A stretch of DNA of 64,000 nucleotides from positions 112,893,702 to 112,957,701 of the forward strand of contig NC_044981.1 of NCBI RefSeq assembly GCF_008728515.1, given 5' to 3'. The notes beneath the pieces are model-generated. The model was not told the origin of the DNA and made no database searches. It saw only the letters and a program-made list of their open reading frames with translations. The first letter of the stretch is position 1, and each line of letters opens with the position of its first letter. A program made the translations under genes and the position numbers. The DNA comes from Papio anubis (lineage: Eukaryota > Chordata > Mammalia > Primates > Cercopithecidae). Below, piece by piece: positions 1 through 11,593 of the stretch.

Positions 1-142
1 TACCTGGCTAATTTTTGTATTTTTAGTAGAGATGGGATTTCACCATATTGACCAGGCTGGTCTCGAACTCCTGACCTCAGATGATCTGCCTGCCTTGGCC
101 TCCCAAAGTGCTAGGATTACAGGCATGAGCCACAGCCATGGA
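1..142 (-). mobile_element. Alu, partial, cut by window edge
   Basis: Reverse-complement Alu: ctaatttttgtatttttagtag box, then 'cctcccaaagtgct' and 'gattacaggcatgagcc'. The 3' part of the element lies outside the window. Confidence 0.9.
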
Positions 143-463
143 CCAGAGATTTATATTTTAGATGTAGGTTAATTTCCATAAGAATACAAAGAGTTGCTTT
201 TGAACATCCAACTGCTTGATCCCTAAAAGTCATTACTGTAGTTTGAGATAAATGTGGGGCATTATTAAACAGTATTTCTTTTGAATCTAATTGTATGTAT
301 ACAGAACTTTGATGCAAGTAGTTTCTAGATTTCATTATTCTAAAGGAAAAAAGATTTATTCTTGTAGAAGGATGTGAGTCAGAATTTAAAGATACTCTTG
401 TTGGTAAGAAGTGCTAGTTCCTTAGTACTTTTCTTTAATAGTATCCTTATTTCTGATGCCTAG

Positions 464-644
464 ACTCTGTCAGTCAACCAGCAGTGGACTACAGCTCACT
501 ACCACGCAGGCCCTGGCAGTCCTTCCTATAGCAGTGCACCATGTACAGGTGTTGTGTGCAACAACCCAGAAATCGTTACAGTTGGAGAGGATGGTCGAAT
601 AAATCTCTTCAGAGCTGATCACAAGGAAGCTGTAAGAACCATAG
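464..644 (+). CDS. NUP43: NUP43 coding exon, residues 108-167 plus one base (first in window)
   Basis: Internal coding exon of nucleoporin 43, a WD40 beta-propeller subunit of the NUP107-160 (Y) complex in the nuclear pore scaffold and at kinetochores. The frame reads TLSVNQQWTTAHYH and later TVGEDGRINLFRADH, a WD-type blade (GxxDGxIxLF). The acceptor is ..gcctag|ACT and the donor ATAG|gtaaga, leaving phase 1, which joins the next exon as G|AC (Asp). Counting back from the stop codon through all five exons gives residue 108 as the first residue, so about 107 residues are encoded left of the window. One residue, Ala in HYHAGP, differs from the human protein as I remember it (Thr). Identification is by recall of the human sequence and by exact exon joining. 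Confidence 0.96.
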
Positions 645-655
645 GTAAGAAAAAT

Positions 656-1166
656 CCCAGCCTGGCCAACATGGCGAAACCTTGTCTCTATTAAAAATAC
701 AAAAGTTAGGCTGGGTGTGGTGGCTCACCCTGGCAATCGCAGCACTTTGGGAGGCGGATCACCTGAGGTTGGGAGTCCAAGACCAGCCTGACCAACATGG
801 AGAAACACTCTCTCTATTAAAAATACAAAATTAGCCGGGAATGGTGGCACATGCCTGTAATCCCAGCTACTCGGGAGGCTGAGGCAGGAGAATCACTTGA
901 ACCCGGGAGGCGGAGGTTGCAGTGAGCAGATTGTGCCATTGCACTCCAGCCTGGGCAATAAGAGTGAAACTCTGTCTCAAAAAAAAAAAAAGAAAGAAAA
1001 GAAAACTGAGCCAGGCATGGTGGTGCACGCTTGTAATCCCAGCTACTCAGGAGGCTGAGGCAGGAGAATCACTTGAACCTGAGAGGCGGAGGTTGCGGTG
1101 AGCTGTGATGGCACTCTACTCCCACCTGGGCGACAGAGGGAGACTCCGTCTCAAAAAAAGAAAAAT
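656..1166 (+). mobile_element. Nested Alu pair next to NUP43 splice donor
   Basis: 656-707 is the middle of an Alu (cctggccaacatgg to aaaatacaaaagtta). It is interrupted by a full Alu at 708-about 1006 (ggctgggtgtggtggctc to an A-rich tail). The right arm of the first Alu resumes at about 1010 (gccaggcatggtggtgcac) and ends in an A tail near 1160. The two halves are contiguous in the Alu consensus, so the second Alu jumped into the first. Confidence 0.85.
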
Positions 1167-1217
1167 CATTGTATTCCTTTCATTCATCACAGAGTAACTG
1201 AGTGCTTACCATATACT

Positions 1218-1836
1218 AAGTAAACACTGCCGGGCATGATGGCTCATGCCTGTTACCCCAGCACTTTGGGAGGCCAAGGCAGGCAGATCACAAGGTCGAG
1301 AGATCGTGATCATCCTGGCCAACATCGTGAAAGTCCGTCTCTACTAAACATAACAAAAATTAGCTGGGTGTGGTGGCATGCGCCTGTAGTCCCAGCTACT
1401 CAGGAGGCTGAGGCAGGAGAAGCGCTTGAACCTGGGAGGTAGAGGTTGCAGTGAGCCAAGATTACACCACTGCACACTAGTCTGGCGACGGAGCGAGACT
1501 CCATCTCAAAAAAAAAAGTAAACACAATGAGCCGGGCGCGGTGGCTCACGCCTGTAATCGCAACACTTTGGGAGGCCAAGGCGGGCGGATCACAAGATCA
1601 GGAGATTGAGACCATCCTGGCTAACATGATGAAACCCCGTCTCTACTAAAAATACAAAAAATTAGCCTGGCATAGTGTCGACAGTTGTCTGTAGTTCCAG
1701 CTACTCTGGAGGCTGAGGCAGGAGAATGGCGTGAACCTAGGAGGCAGAGCTTGCAGTGAGTCGAGATCGCACCACTGCACTCCAGCCTGGGCGACAGAGC
1801 GAGACCCCGTCTCAAAAAAAAAAAATAAACACAATG
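1218..1836 (+). mobile_element. Two Alus inserted in succession at one target
   Basis: Alu 1228-1516 is bracketed by aagtaaacac (1218-1227 and 1516-1525). The second, AluY-like copy at 1531-1825 is bracketed by taaacacaatg (1519-1529 and 1826-1836). The shared target word appears three times, so the second copy landed at the duplicated end of the first. Confidence 0.88.
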
Positions 1837-1863
1837 TTAAGTGATTGAGGGATATAAAAATAT

Positions 1864-2157
1864 ATGGCTGGTAGCAGTGGCTCATGCCTATAATCCCAGC
1901 ACGTTAGGAAACCAAGGCAAGCAGATCATTTGAGGCCAAGAGTTTGAGACCAGCCTGGCCAACATGGCAAAACCCTGTCTCTACTGAAAGTACAAACATT
2001 AGCTGGGCAGGGTGGCACACGCCTGTAATCCCAGCTGCTTGGGAGGCTAAGTCATGAGAATTACTTGAACGTGAGAGACTGAGAGGCTGCAGTGAGCCAA
2101 GATCACGCCACTGCACTCCAGCCTGGGTGACAGAGCAAGACTCAGTCTCAAAAAAAT
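1864..2157 (+). mobile_element. Alu
   Basis: Full-length forward Alu: ggctggtagcagtggctcatgcc to a short A tail. Diverged, older S/J-type. Confidence 0.85.
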
Positions 2158-2678
2158 ACATGTACACATGCACGCACGGCAGGATCCCTTTGTCAAGAGA
2201 GTAGGTTGATGAGGCCAGTACGAATGACTGACTAGAAGAAACAGAAACCATTTTTTTTTTTTTTTGGCAAGAGGGCATTATCAGATAAAGCATCTGGGAG
2301 TAGGTAGTAATTAATAGTTTTTCTGGGTTCTAGACCATAAGTAAGACTAAAAGATGGCGTACTAGACAAAGGGAATAGGCCAGAGGCAGGATAAAGACAT
2401 TCAGAGAATGACAAAAAGTATGGTTTGACCTGACTTTAGATATCTATGTAGGAGAGATGAAAGATGAAGCAAGAGAGGGGTAAACTGGGGCCAGATGGCA
2501 GAGTCTGTAATGCAAAATCACAGAGGTTTCATCTTTTAGGTAGAAAACTAAGTGTATTGGTTCTCAACTATGCTTCAGTCAGATTTCTCTGAGGCAATTT
2601 TTTAACTGTCCACCACTCTAGACCTCTTAAATCAGAATCTCTAGGAATTGAGCCCATGAATCCATTTTGTGAGTGGTT

Positions 2679-3309
2679 TTTTTTTTTTTTTAAGATGTAG
2701 TCTCACTGTGTCACCAAGCTGGAGTGCAGTGGCATGACCTCAGCTCACTGCAACCTCCACCTCCTGGGTTCACACGATTCTCTAGCCTCAGCCTCCCAAG
2801 TAGCTAGGACTATAGGCACACGCCACCACGCTCAGCTACTTTTTGTATTTTTAGTAGAGACGGGCTTTCAACATGTTGGCCAGGATGGTCTTGAACTCTT
2901 GACCTTGTCATTCGCCAGCCTTGGCTTCCCAAAGTGCTGGGATTACAGGCGTGAGCCGCTGTACCTGGTCTCTTGTGTTATTTATTATGATTTTCAGTTT
3001 TGAGTTAAGTTGCATTACTTTTTTTTTTTTTTTTGAGACAGGGTCTTGCTCTGTCACCCAGCCTGGAGTGCGGTGGCATGATCCCAGCTCACTGCAACCT
3101 CTGCCTCCCAGGTTCAAGTGATCCTCCCACCTCAGCCTCCCAGGTGTCTGGGACTACAGATGCATACCAGCATGCCCAGCTAATTTTTGTAGAAATGAGG
3201 TTTCACCATGTTGCCCAGGCTGGTCTCAAACTCCTGGGCTCAAGTGGTCTGCCCACCTCGGCCTCCCAAAGTGCTGAGATTACAGATGTGACCCACTGCA
3301 CTGGGCGAC
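2679..3309 (-). mobile_element. Two reverse Alus
   Basis: 2679-2972 and 3014-3309. Each starts with a poly-T tract, then gagacag/gatgtag, and ends in a gattacag...gagcc head. About 40 bases of non-Alu sequence separate them. Confidence 0.88.
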
Positions 3310-3710
3310 TTCACTTATTTGTTAATTAATGACCATTGCCTGGTGGCAGTGTACAGGAGTGGCACAAACTAAAGTCCATAAAGTATATGTTAAATTATGA
3401 GGCTTAAGTTCTAAACACCAGGAAATCAACAAAAAGGAACATTATGACAATCAGGAATGACTTCATGGAGAGGGCGAGAGTTGATGAGGGTGAAAATGAG
3501 TAGATTTGGGATGAGTCTGTAGAATAATAGAAGGTTAGAGTGAGCTCTGTAGGAAGCACTGGGGTTTGGCTCAATAGGATGGAAGTTCTAGGTCAGGGAC
3601 TAGTGGGAAGTAAGATTGGGTTTAGAGGAGCTTGAACAACTGTCTCAGAAATGCAGGTTAACAATCTTAAGAGTTAAAAAGGAATGTATGAAAACTCAGC
3701 CTTCCATTTA

Positions 3711-4328
3711 GAAAACAGTTCAAGGCCAGGCCTGGTGGCTCACGCCTGTAATCCCAGTACTTTGGGAGGCTGAGGCAGGCGGATCACCTGAGCTCAGGAG
3801 TTTGAGACCAGCCTGGCCAACATGGTGAAACTCCGTCTTTACTAAAAATACAAAAATTAGCCAGGCAGGCTGGCATGTACCTGTATCCCAGCTACTAGAG
3901 AGACTGAGGCAAGAGAATCGCTTGAACCTGGGAGGCGTAAGTTGCAGTGAGCCAAGAGGGCGCCACTGCCCTCTAGCCTGAGCAACATCCATCTCAAAAG
4001 AGAAAGAAAACAGTAGGCCAGGCGTAGTGTCTTACGCCTGTAATCCCAGCATTTTGGGAGGCTGAGGCTGGTGGATCAGCTGAGGTCGGGAGTTCTAGAC
4101 CAGCCTGACCAACTTGGAGAAACCCCATCTCTACTAAAAATACAAAATTAGCCAGGTGTGGTGGCACATGCCTGTCATCCCAGCTACTTGGGAGGCTGAG
4201 GCAGGAGAATTGCTTGAATCTGAGAGGCAGTGATTGCGGTAAGCCAAGATCGCGCCATTGCACTCCAGTGTGGGCAACAAGAGTGAAACTCCGTCTCAAA
4301 AAAAAAAAAAGAAACAGAAAACAGTTCA
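3711..4328 (+). mobile_element. Two forward Alus sharing one target site
   Basis: Alu 3723-4005 and Alu 4016-4316. The word gaaaacagttca stands at both outer ends (3711-3722, 4317-4328), and its first nine bases recur between the copies (4006-4014). This is a serial insertion. Confidence 0.88.
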
Positions 4329-4526
4329 GACGTCCTGTGAGTAATATTTTTCCATCCAAAGAGAATCCATTTAAACATATACATTACCATGCATTTTTCT
4401 ATAGAAATTTAAATTATAAGTTACTGGAAATTGTAGTATATCAATCCATGAAAGGAGTGTGATTTAAGATTTTCTTGGAAAAAAAGGGGACTCATTAACA
4501 CATACTACCATTTTTTAAATTTTTAG

Positions 4527-4662
4527 ACAATGCAGATAGTAGTACACTCCACGCTGTAACCTTTCTTCGAACTCCTGAGATTCTAACCGTAAATTCAATT
4601 GGACAGTTGAAAATATGGGATTTCAGACAACAAGGAAATGAACCTTCTCAGATATTGTCACT
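4527..4662 (+). CDS. NUP43: NUP43 coding exon, residues 168-213
   Basis: Acceptor ..aatttttag|ACAATGC, donor TCACT|gtaagtg. The frame reads DNADSSTLHAVTFLRTPEIL, then VNSIGQLKIWDFRQQ, a classic WD40 blade ending (GQLKIWD). The exon takes phase 1 from the previous exon and leaves phase 2 (CT|G, Leu213), matching the next exon. No stops or frame breaks. WD40 blades here build the propeller that docks on the Y-complex arm. Confidence 0.96.
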
Positions 4663-5299
4663 GTAAGTGTTGATTTGTAATTTCAGTAATGTAATCCAAA
4701 AATTAATGTGTTAGGTTGTTTATAGCTACTGGCTTTAAGCCATATTGTATTTTAATTGCATTTTAAGAGGGAGATCCCTGATTAAAATTTGGTAGAGCAA
4801 GCATTACTTGACAGGGTTGATACTACTATGCTTCATTTAGTAATTATTTGTTATAGTGATTCAGAGCCTTTACTCTTTGAAGTTTGTATTATTTCATGGA
4901 GAACTTATTTCTGCTCTTTCAGTGATTGTTTAATGGATAAAATATACTCCAGATGTAATGATTGGGGGGAAAATATAATTCCAGATATTTTTTCTGAGCA
5001 GAAATCCCCCTTTTTAGGTGTACAACCTTCTCTCGTAAGAAAATAGAATGTTTCACACTGAAAAAATAGTTACATAAACTAAGCATTAAATAAGGTGATA
5101 AATCATACTTAGTATACCTGATGTATGAATTTTTAAATAATCTAATAAGTGGAAATGTGATTTGTACATCTTACCATCGGATTATCTTTCATTCCATGTC
5201 TTCAGATTGAAGTGAAAATAAATAATTGTGGCCTTGAATTATTTCCAAATTGTACTATTTAGAAATATATCTAATTTAGTTCATTTTTTTGGTATCATT

Positions 5300-5580
5300 A
5301 AGATTCAGCCAGGCCGGGCATGGTTGCTGATGCTTGTAATCCCAGCACTTTGGGAGGCCAAGGCGGGCGGATCACTTGAGGTCAGGAGTTCGATACCAGC
5401 CTGGCCAACATGGTGAAACCCCATCTCTACTAAAAATACAAAAACTAGCCAGGCATGGTGGTGTGTGCCTGTAGACCCAGCTACTCGGGAGGCAGAGTTT
5501 GCGGTTAACCAAGATCAAGCCATTGCATTCCAGCCTGGGCAATAAGAACAAAACTCCGTCTCAAATAAAGATTCAGCCAG
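5300..5580 (+). mobile_element. Alu with 13-bp target-site duplication
   Basis: Body about 5313-5567, with aagattcagccag at both ends (5300-5312, 5568-5580). The right arm is internally shortened. Confidence 0.9.
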
Positions 5581-5633
5581 TAGCTCCAGCCACTACGTTG
5601 TCAGTTAGTTACCATATAAAACATGTTTCTTGA

Positions 5634-6225
5634 CTGAGCATGGTGGCTCACGCCTGTAATCCCAACACTTTGGAAGGATTATCTGCAGTGAGAAGTTTGA
5701 GACCAGCGGGGGCAACACAGTGAGACCCCATCTCTACAAAAATTTCTTAAAATAGCCAGGCACAGTAGCATGTGCGTGTAGTCCTAGCTACTTGGGAGGC
5801 TGAGGCAAAAGGCTCTTTTGAGCCCAGGTTGCAGCAAGCTGTAGACAACACCACTGCACTCTAGCCTGGGTGACAAAACAAGACCCTGTCTTTTTTTAAT
5901 TTTTTTATTTTTTGAGACAGTCTCACTCTGTTGCCCAGGCTGGAGTACAGTGGCATGATCTTGGCTCACTGCAACTTCTGCCTACCAGGTTCAAGCGATT
6001 CTCATGCCTCAGCCTGCCAAGTAGCTGGCACTACAGGCATGTGTCACCATGCCTGGCTAGTTTTTGTATTTTTAGTAGAGATGGGATTTCGCCATTTTGG
6101 CCTAGTTGGTCTTGAACTCCTGTCCTCAAGTCATCCACCTGCCTTGGCCTCCCAAAATGCTGGGATTATAGACATGAGCCACTAAGCCTGGTCAAGACCC
6201 TGTCTCTTAAAAAACCAAAAAAACA
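5634..6225 (+). mobile_element. Old Alu split by a reverse Alu
   Basis: The forward old Alu (5634-5891) is interrupted at its tail by a reverse Alu (about 5892-6192) and resumes as ctcttaaaaaacc near 6205. The inner insertion is marked by caagaccctgtct at 5879-5891 and 6193-6205. Confidence 0.88.
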
Positions 6226-6530
6226 GGCTAGGTATAGTTACCAGTCATCCCAGCACTTTGGGAGGCTAAGGTGGCTAGATCACTTGAGCCTGGGAGTTTG
6301 AGACCAACCTGGGCAACAAGGAGAAACCCCATCTCTACAAAAATACAAAAAGTTAACCAGGCATGATGGTACACACATGTACTCCTAGCAACTCAGGAGG
6401 CTGAGGTGAGAGGATCACCTGAGCCCAGGGAGTTTGAGTCTTCAGTGAGCAATGATCGCAGCACTGCACTCCAGCCTGGGTGAAGCCTTGTCTCAAAACA
6501 AACAAGCAACAACAACAACCAAAAAAAACG
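6224..6530 (+). mobile_element. Alu, old
   Basis: Forward Alu with a damaged head (ggctaggtatagttaccagtc) and a tail that has become caacaacaacaacc. Confidence 0.8.
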
Positions 6531-6601
6531 TGTTTCCTGTGTTACACAAAGATAAATTATACTTTATTTGATTTTGATGTCATTGTTATCTCCCACAAAA
6601 G

Positions 6602-6753
6602 GACTGGTGACCGAGTGCCACTCCACTGTGTTGATAGACATCCCAACCAACAGCATGTTGTAGCTACTGGTGGCCAAGATGGAATGTTGAGTATTTGGGA
6701 TGTTAGACAAGGTACTATGCCTGTGTCTCTGCTGAAGGCTCATGAAGCTGAAA
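6602..6753 (+). CDS. NUP43: NUP43 coding exon, residues 214-263 plus one base
   Basis: Acceptor ..cacaaaag|GACTGGTGAC, donor GAAA|gtaagt. The frame reads TGDRVPLHCVDRHPNQQHVV, then TGGQDGMLSIWDVRQ, a textbook WD blade (GGxDGxxxIWDVR), then LLKAHEAE. It joins the previous exon at phase 2 and the next as A|TG (Met264). A longer open frame runs past the donor into the intron, but it has no NUP43 similarity and is not coding. Confidence 0.96.
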
Positions 6754-6928
6754 GTAAGTATTGTGGAGATGCAAAAAGTTTGTATTGGGTGAGTTATATG
6801 ACATATAATAAGCACCTTTCCATAACGATACATGTGGATCATTTTACATTGTAGCTTTTAATGACTGAATTGTGTTAATTTAAATAATTATCTAATTTCT
6901 TTTTACTTGACATTTGCGTTCTTTAACT

Positions 6929-7735
6929 TTTTTTTTTTTTTTTTTTTTTTTTTTGGAAATGGAGTTTCACTCTTGTTGCCCAGGCTGGAGTGCAGTGACG
7001 CTATCTCGGCTCACCACAACCTCCGCTTCCTGAGTTCAAGCGATTCTCTTGCCTCAGCCTCCCAAGTAGCTGGGATTACAGGCATACACCACCACACCCA
7101 GCTAATTTTATATTTTTAGTAGACACTGGGTTTCTCCATGTTGGTCAGGCTGGTCTTGAACTCCTGTCCTCAGGTGATCTGCCCGCCTCAGCCTCCCAAA
7201 GTGCTGGGATTACAGGCATGAGCCACCATGCCCGGCTTTTTAAAAGACAGGGTCTGGCTCTGTCGCCCAGGCTGGAGTACAGTGGTGCAGTCACGGCTCA
7301 CTACAGCCTTGACTTCCAGGGCTCAGGTGATCCTCCTGCATTAGCCTCCCAAGTAAATAGGACTATAGGTGTGTGTCACCACGCCTCGCTGATTTTTTGT
7401 TGTTGTTTGTTTTTTTGTAGATAATGGGGTTTCACTTTATTGCCCAGGCTGGTCTCAAACTCCTGGGCTCAAGTGATCCTCAGGAAATGCTGAGTTTACA
7501 GGTAAGAGTTATGAGCCACCACACCAGCCACAGGTTTCATTCTTATATCTAAAACTGTAGTGGAATCCTTAGATATTTATCTGTATGTACTTTTTTTGAG
7601 ACAGGGTCTCTGTTGCCTAGGCCAGAGTGCAGTAGTGGTGTGATCATAGCTCATTGCAGCCTCGAACTCCTGGACTTACACAATTCTCCCAAAGTGCTAG
7701 GATTGCAGGCATGAGCCATTATTCCCATGCCCAGC
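6929..7735 (-). mobile_element. Three reverse Alus in a row
   Basis: 6929-7237 (long poly-T, full length), 7238-7533 (older, J-like) and 7589-7735 (only about half an element; the middle is missing). Confidence 0.83.
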
Positions 7736-7844
7736 CTTATGTACTTATTTTCTTAGGATAATTTTTTAGAAGTAGAATTGCTAGGCCAGACCTTTTGCAT
7801 AATGCACTGACAGATTTTTCTACACAAAAATAATACCAGTTTAA

Positions 7845-8535
7845 GCCAGGCACATTGGCACTTGCCTATAGTTCCAGCTACTCAGGAGCATGAAGTGGGA
7901 AGATTGCTTGAGCCGGAGAGTTTAGGCCAGCTTAAGCAACATAACCTCTTTAAAAAGTTAGTAATACTAGTTTAAGGCAGGTGGGTGACATGCACCAGCT
8001 TCTTGGGAGGCTGAGGCGGGAGGATTGCTTGAGTCCGGGAATTCAAGGCTGCAGTGCATTATGATTGCACCTCTGCACTCTAGCCTGGACAATATAGTGA
8101 GACTTTGCTCCCTGAAGAAAGGTAATAAAAATCATACCATTTTATGTGCCATAGTGAAGTGTGCCAGAATGCCCTTTTCCCATGCAAATGCAGGCTCTTT
8201 GTCATATTTGCTAAAAAATGTGCTCCTCAATTTATTGTTGCATCATTTTTTTAACATGAATGATAGATGTATAAGCTTTTTTTTTTTTTTCTTTTGATTC
8301 TGGTGGAGATGATTTAGCTGAGTAGCTGAGGCTACATGCATGTACCACTACACCTGGCTAATTTTTTATTTTTTGTAAAGACAGGGTCTCACTATGTTGC
8401 CCAGGCTGGAGTGCAGTGTCGTGGTACCTCAGTTAAGCCTTAACCTCCTGGGGTCAAGTGATCCTCTTGCCTTGCCCTTCTGAGTAGCTGGGACTACAGA
8501 TATGTGCCACTACACCTACCTAATTTTTTTTATTG
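7845..8535. mobile_element. Worn Alu monomers and fragments
   Basis: 7845-about 8130: a forward, FLAM-like pair of arms (gccaggcacattggcac, cttgggaggctgag). About 8330-8535: a reverse old Alu (tgaggctacatgcatgtacc, gacagggtctcactatgttgcc). The strands differ between the two. Confidence 0.6.
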
Positions 8536-8642
8536 TTAGATTTCTATAGAAATTATGATTCCATAAAAGATTTTGAGGAAATGAGGAAGACTGGTATCTT
8601 TCAGAATTGAATGTGATTTTGGAATATATAGAATTTCTTTGG

Positions 8643-8905
8643 GGCTGAGCATGGTAGTTCATGTCTATAATTGTAGCACTTTGGGAGTCCTAGGCAAGCA
8701 GATCGCTTGAGCTCAGGAGTTTGAGACCAGCCTGGGCAACATGGAGAAACCCTGTCTCTGTTAAAAATACAAAAATTAGCCAGGTATGGTGATGCATGCC
8801 TGTAGTCCTAGCTACTGGGGAGGCTGAGATAGGCGGATTGTTTAAGCCTGGAAGGTCAAGGCTGTAGTGAGCCATGACCATGCCAAAAATAAAAAGCCCT
8901 CCATC
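8643..8905 (+). mobile_element. Alu, old, truncated
   Basis: Forward Alu that stops at 'gccatgacc' and goes straight into an A-rich stretch, so the end of the right arm is lost. Confidence 0.78.
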
Positions 8906-9174
8906 TGAAACTGGATCCAAATTCTTGGAACATTTCCAAATTTTGGTTTGCTAGAAGTCAGTTGCTATTTCTCTGATAAAGGCCAGAAGTATTCAGAATC
9001 TTGGCATTAACCAATATTGGATATTGCCTCTTAGAAATTCATTTTTGTATTTCTATTAGGGTCTTTCTCAGTTTTTCCAATAATATAATCTTCATATGTT
9101 AATGACACAGGAATTGAAAAATAAGACAACTTACCAATTAAAAAAAAACTTTTCCGTAAAAAACAGTCATTCCT

Positions 9175-9290
9175 AGCTGGGCACACACCTGTAATCCCAG
9201 CACTTTGGGAGGCTGAGGCAGGAGGATTGCTTGAGGCCAGGAGTAGAAGACCAAGGTAGACAACATAGCAAAACACTGTCTCTATTTTTA
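9175..9290 (+). mobile_element. Alu left-arm fragment
   Basis: Forward left-arm monomer (ctgggcacacacctgtaatcc to ctctatttttaaaatttt). Confidence 0.7.
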
Positions 9291-9365
9291 AAATTTTAAA
9301 AAAAGCTTTTCATAAAGTAATAGGGTTAAATGTTTTAGCAATTATTTTCTTTTCTTTTCTTTTTT

Positions 9366-9972
9366 CTTTTTCTTTTTTTTTTTTTTGAGATGTAATTTTG
9401 CTCTTTTTGCCCAGGCTGGAGTGCAATGGCGCAATCTCGGCTTGCTGCAACCTCACCTCCCGGGTTTAAGCGATTCTCCTACCTCAGCCTCCCAAGTAGC
9501 TGGGATTACAGGCACCTGCCACCACACCGGGCTAATTTTTTGTATTTTTGGTAGAGATAGGGTTTCACCATGTTGGTCAGCTGGTCTTGAACTCCAGACC
9601 TCAGGTGATCCACCCACCTTGGCCTCCCAAAGTGTTGGGATTACAGGCATGAGCCACCGTGCCCAGCTACTATTTTCATTTATTTCCTTGCCCAGTACAC
9701 AAATTTATTTGGCTTCTTTTTCCTTTTTTTTTTTTTTCTCAGTCTCACTTTGTCACCGAGGCTGGAGTGCAGTGGTGCAAGCTCGCGCAACCTCCGCCTC
9801 CCAGGTTCAAGTGATTTTCCTATCTCAGCCTCCTAAGTAGCTGGGACTACAAGCATGTACCACCACGCCTGGCTAACTTTTGTATTTTTAGTAGAGATGG
9901 TATTTCACCATGTTGCCCAGGCTGGTCTTGACCTTAGCTGATCCACCCGCCTTAGCCTCCCAAAGTGTTCTT
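9366..9972 (-). mobile_element. Two reverse Alus
   Basis: 9366-9668 is full length. 9721-9970 loses its 5' end after 'cctcccaaagtg', where it abuts unique sequence. Confidence 0.85.
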
Positions 9973-10168
9973 TTTCCTTTCTACATGTTATAGGCATTGG
10001 AAAGTTATGTTATGTCTTTAATTCTGAAACCTTTAATTTTTATGATAGACTTGAGGCTTGAAGGTATGCGATGGAGGATAATGGAAGATGGTGCCTAGAG
10101 ATGGGGGTTTAATGTTGTTTGTTCAGCGAATCTGCACAGGAATGAGCTTCTTGATTCTTGTCTCTTAG

Positions 10169-10291
10169 TGTGGGAAGTTCACTTTCACCCATCCAACCCA
10201 GATCATCTGTTTACCTGCTCTGAAGATGGATCCCTCTGGCACTGGGATGCTTCCACAGATGTACCTGAAAAGTCGTCACTCTTTCACCAAG
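10169..10291 (+). CDS. NUP43: NUP43 coding exon, residues 264-304 plus one base
   Basis: Acceptor ..tctcttag|TGTGGGAAG, donor CACCAAG|gtacaac. The frame reads MWEVHFHPSNPDHLFTCSED, then GSLWHWDASTDVPEKSSLFHQ, the last propeller blade. Phase 1 is carried in (A|TG) and out (G|GA, Gly305). Asp in NPDHL is Glu in human as I recall, a conservative change. Confidence 0.96.
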
Positions 10292-10326
10292 GTACAACTT
10301 TTTAATGAATACTCTTATGTGTAATC

Positions 10327-10329
<3 letters not shown>

Positions 10330-10363
<34 letters not shown>

Positions 10364-11290
10364 CAGAATCTCACTCTGTCACCCAGGCTGGAATGCAGTG
10401 GCACGATCTCAGTTCACTGCAATCTCCGCCTCCGGGGTTCAAGTGATTCTTGTGCCTCAGCCTCTCGAGCAGCGGGGACTACAGTCATGCACCACCATGC
10501 CTGGCTAATTTTTTTGTATTTTTAGTACAGATGGGGTTTCACCATGTTGGCCAGGCTGGTCTCGAACTCCTGATCTCAAATGATCCGCCTGCCTCAGCCT
10601 CCCAAAGTGCTGGGATTACAGGAGTTAGCCACCATGTTTGGCCTTTTTCTTTTCTTTTTTTTTTTTTGGATATAGAGTCTTAGTCACCCATGCTGGAGTG
10701 CTGGAGTGCAATGGTGCAGTCTTGGCTCAGTGCAACCTCTGCCTGTCGGGTTCAAGCTTTTCTTGTGCCTCAGCTTTCCTAGTAGCTGGGATTACAGGTG
10801 TGTGCCACCACACCTGGCTAATTTTTTTGTATTTTTAGTAGAGATGGGGTTTTGCCGTGTTGGCCAGGCTGGTTTCGAACTCCTGGCCTTAAGTGATCTA
10901 CCACCTCAGCCTCCCCAAAATGCTGGGATTACAGGCGTGAGCCACTGTGCCCAGCCTGTTATGTGTAATTTTATCGTACTTTAATTTTGTTTTTTTTGTT
11001 TTGTTTGAGACAGGGTCTCACTCTGACATGCAGGCTGGACTGCAGTGGCATGGTCACAGCTTACTACATCCTCGCCCTCCTGGACTCAAGCAGTCCTCCT
11101 GCCCCAGCCTCCCAAATAGCTGAGAGCAGAGGTTCTTGCAACCACAACCAGCTAATTTAAAAAAAAATTTTTGTACAGACGAGCTCTCACTATTCTGCCC
11201 AGGCGTGTCTTGAACTCCTGAGCTCAAGTGATCCTCCTGCCTGGGCCTCCCAAGGTGCTGCTGTTATAAGCATGAGCTGCTGTACCCAGC
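10330..11290 (-). mobile_element. Three reverse Alus
   Basis: 10330-10643, 10655-10957 and 10989-11290. The first two are S-type; the third is J-like and diverged (gacagggtctcactctgacatg). Confidence 0.85.
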
Positions 11291-11593
11291 CTTGTAGTTT
11301 TTACTTAATGGCAAAACATTTTTATTCTCTTGCCTCAGAGTAAATTTGAGTATCACAGGGCTTGAAATCTGACTGTCAAGTTACTTACTACTGTATGGCT
11401 GATGGCTAGAAATGCTGTAAGCTGGCTCACTTGAGACAGCCAAGGTTCTTCTTTGTGAGTGCCATTGACCTAGACCCTCATGCCATAGCACAGACACAGG
11501 CAAATCTTTTATATTGCATTGCCAAGTTTGTGTGAATGGCAAGAAAAAAGTTGATATTTGATGTAACTGAGGGTACTGGTTTTTTCTCAAGTT

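Larger units (their letters stand above)
645..4526 (+). other. NUP43: NUP43 intron with many Alus
   Basis: GT-AG intron between the residue-167/168 and residue-168/169 exon edges. An Alu fragment begins about 11 bases after the donor. The intron is mostly Alu (listed separately). The rest is old sequence: 2157-2678 holds a stretch resembling an antisense L2 LINE (about 2330-2500) and a MER5A-like hAT fragment (about 2555-2660). At 3310-3710 I recognise nothing. At 4329-4526 it is plain intron leading into the acceptor. No other gene is visible. Confidence 0.85.
4663..6601 (+). other. NUP43: NUP43 intron
   Basis: GT-AG intron. Bases 4663-5299 are non-repetitive to the eye and carry no gene. 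After 5300 it is a run of Alus (separate entries), then a short leader into the acceptor cccacaaaag at 6601. Confidence 0.85.
6754..10168 (+). other. NUP43: NUP43 intron
   Basis: GT-AG intron filled with reverse Alus and worn Alu fragments. Bases 8126-8340, 8536-8640, 8906-9174 and 9971-10168 are AT-rich and carry no gene that I can see. Confidence 0.8.

Noticed and set aside
6754..6854. Continuation of the NUP43 exon frame into the intron
   Set aside because: A consensus donor ends the exon at 6753, and the following exon joins exactly in phase. The tail has no NUP43 similarity.
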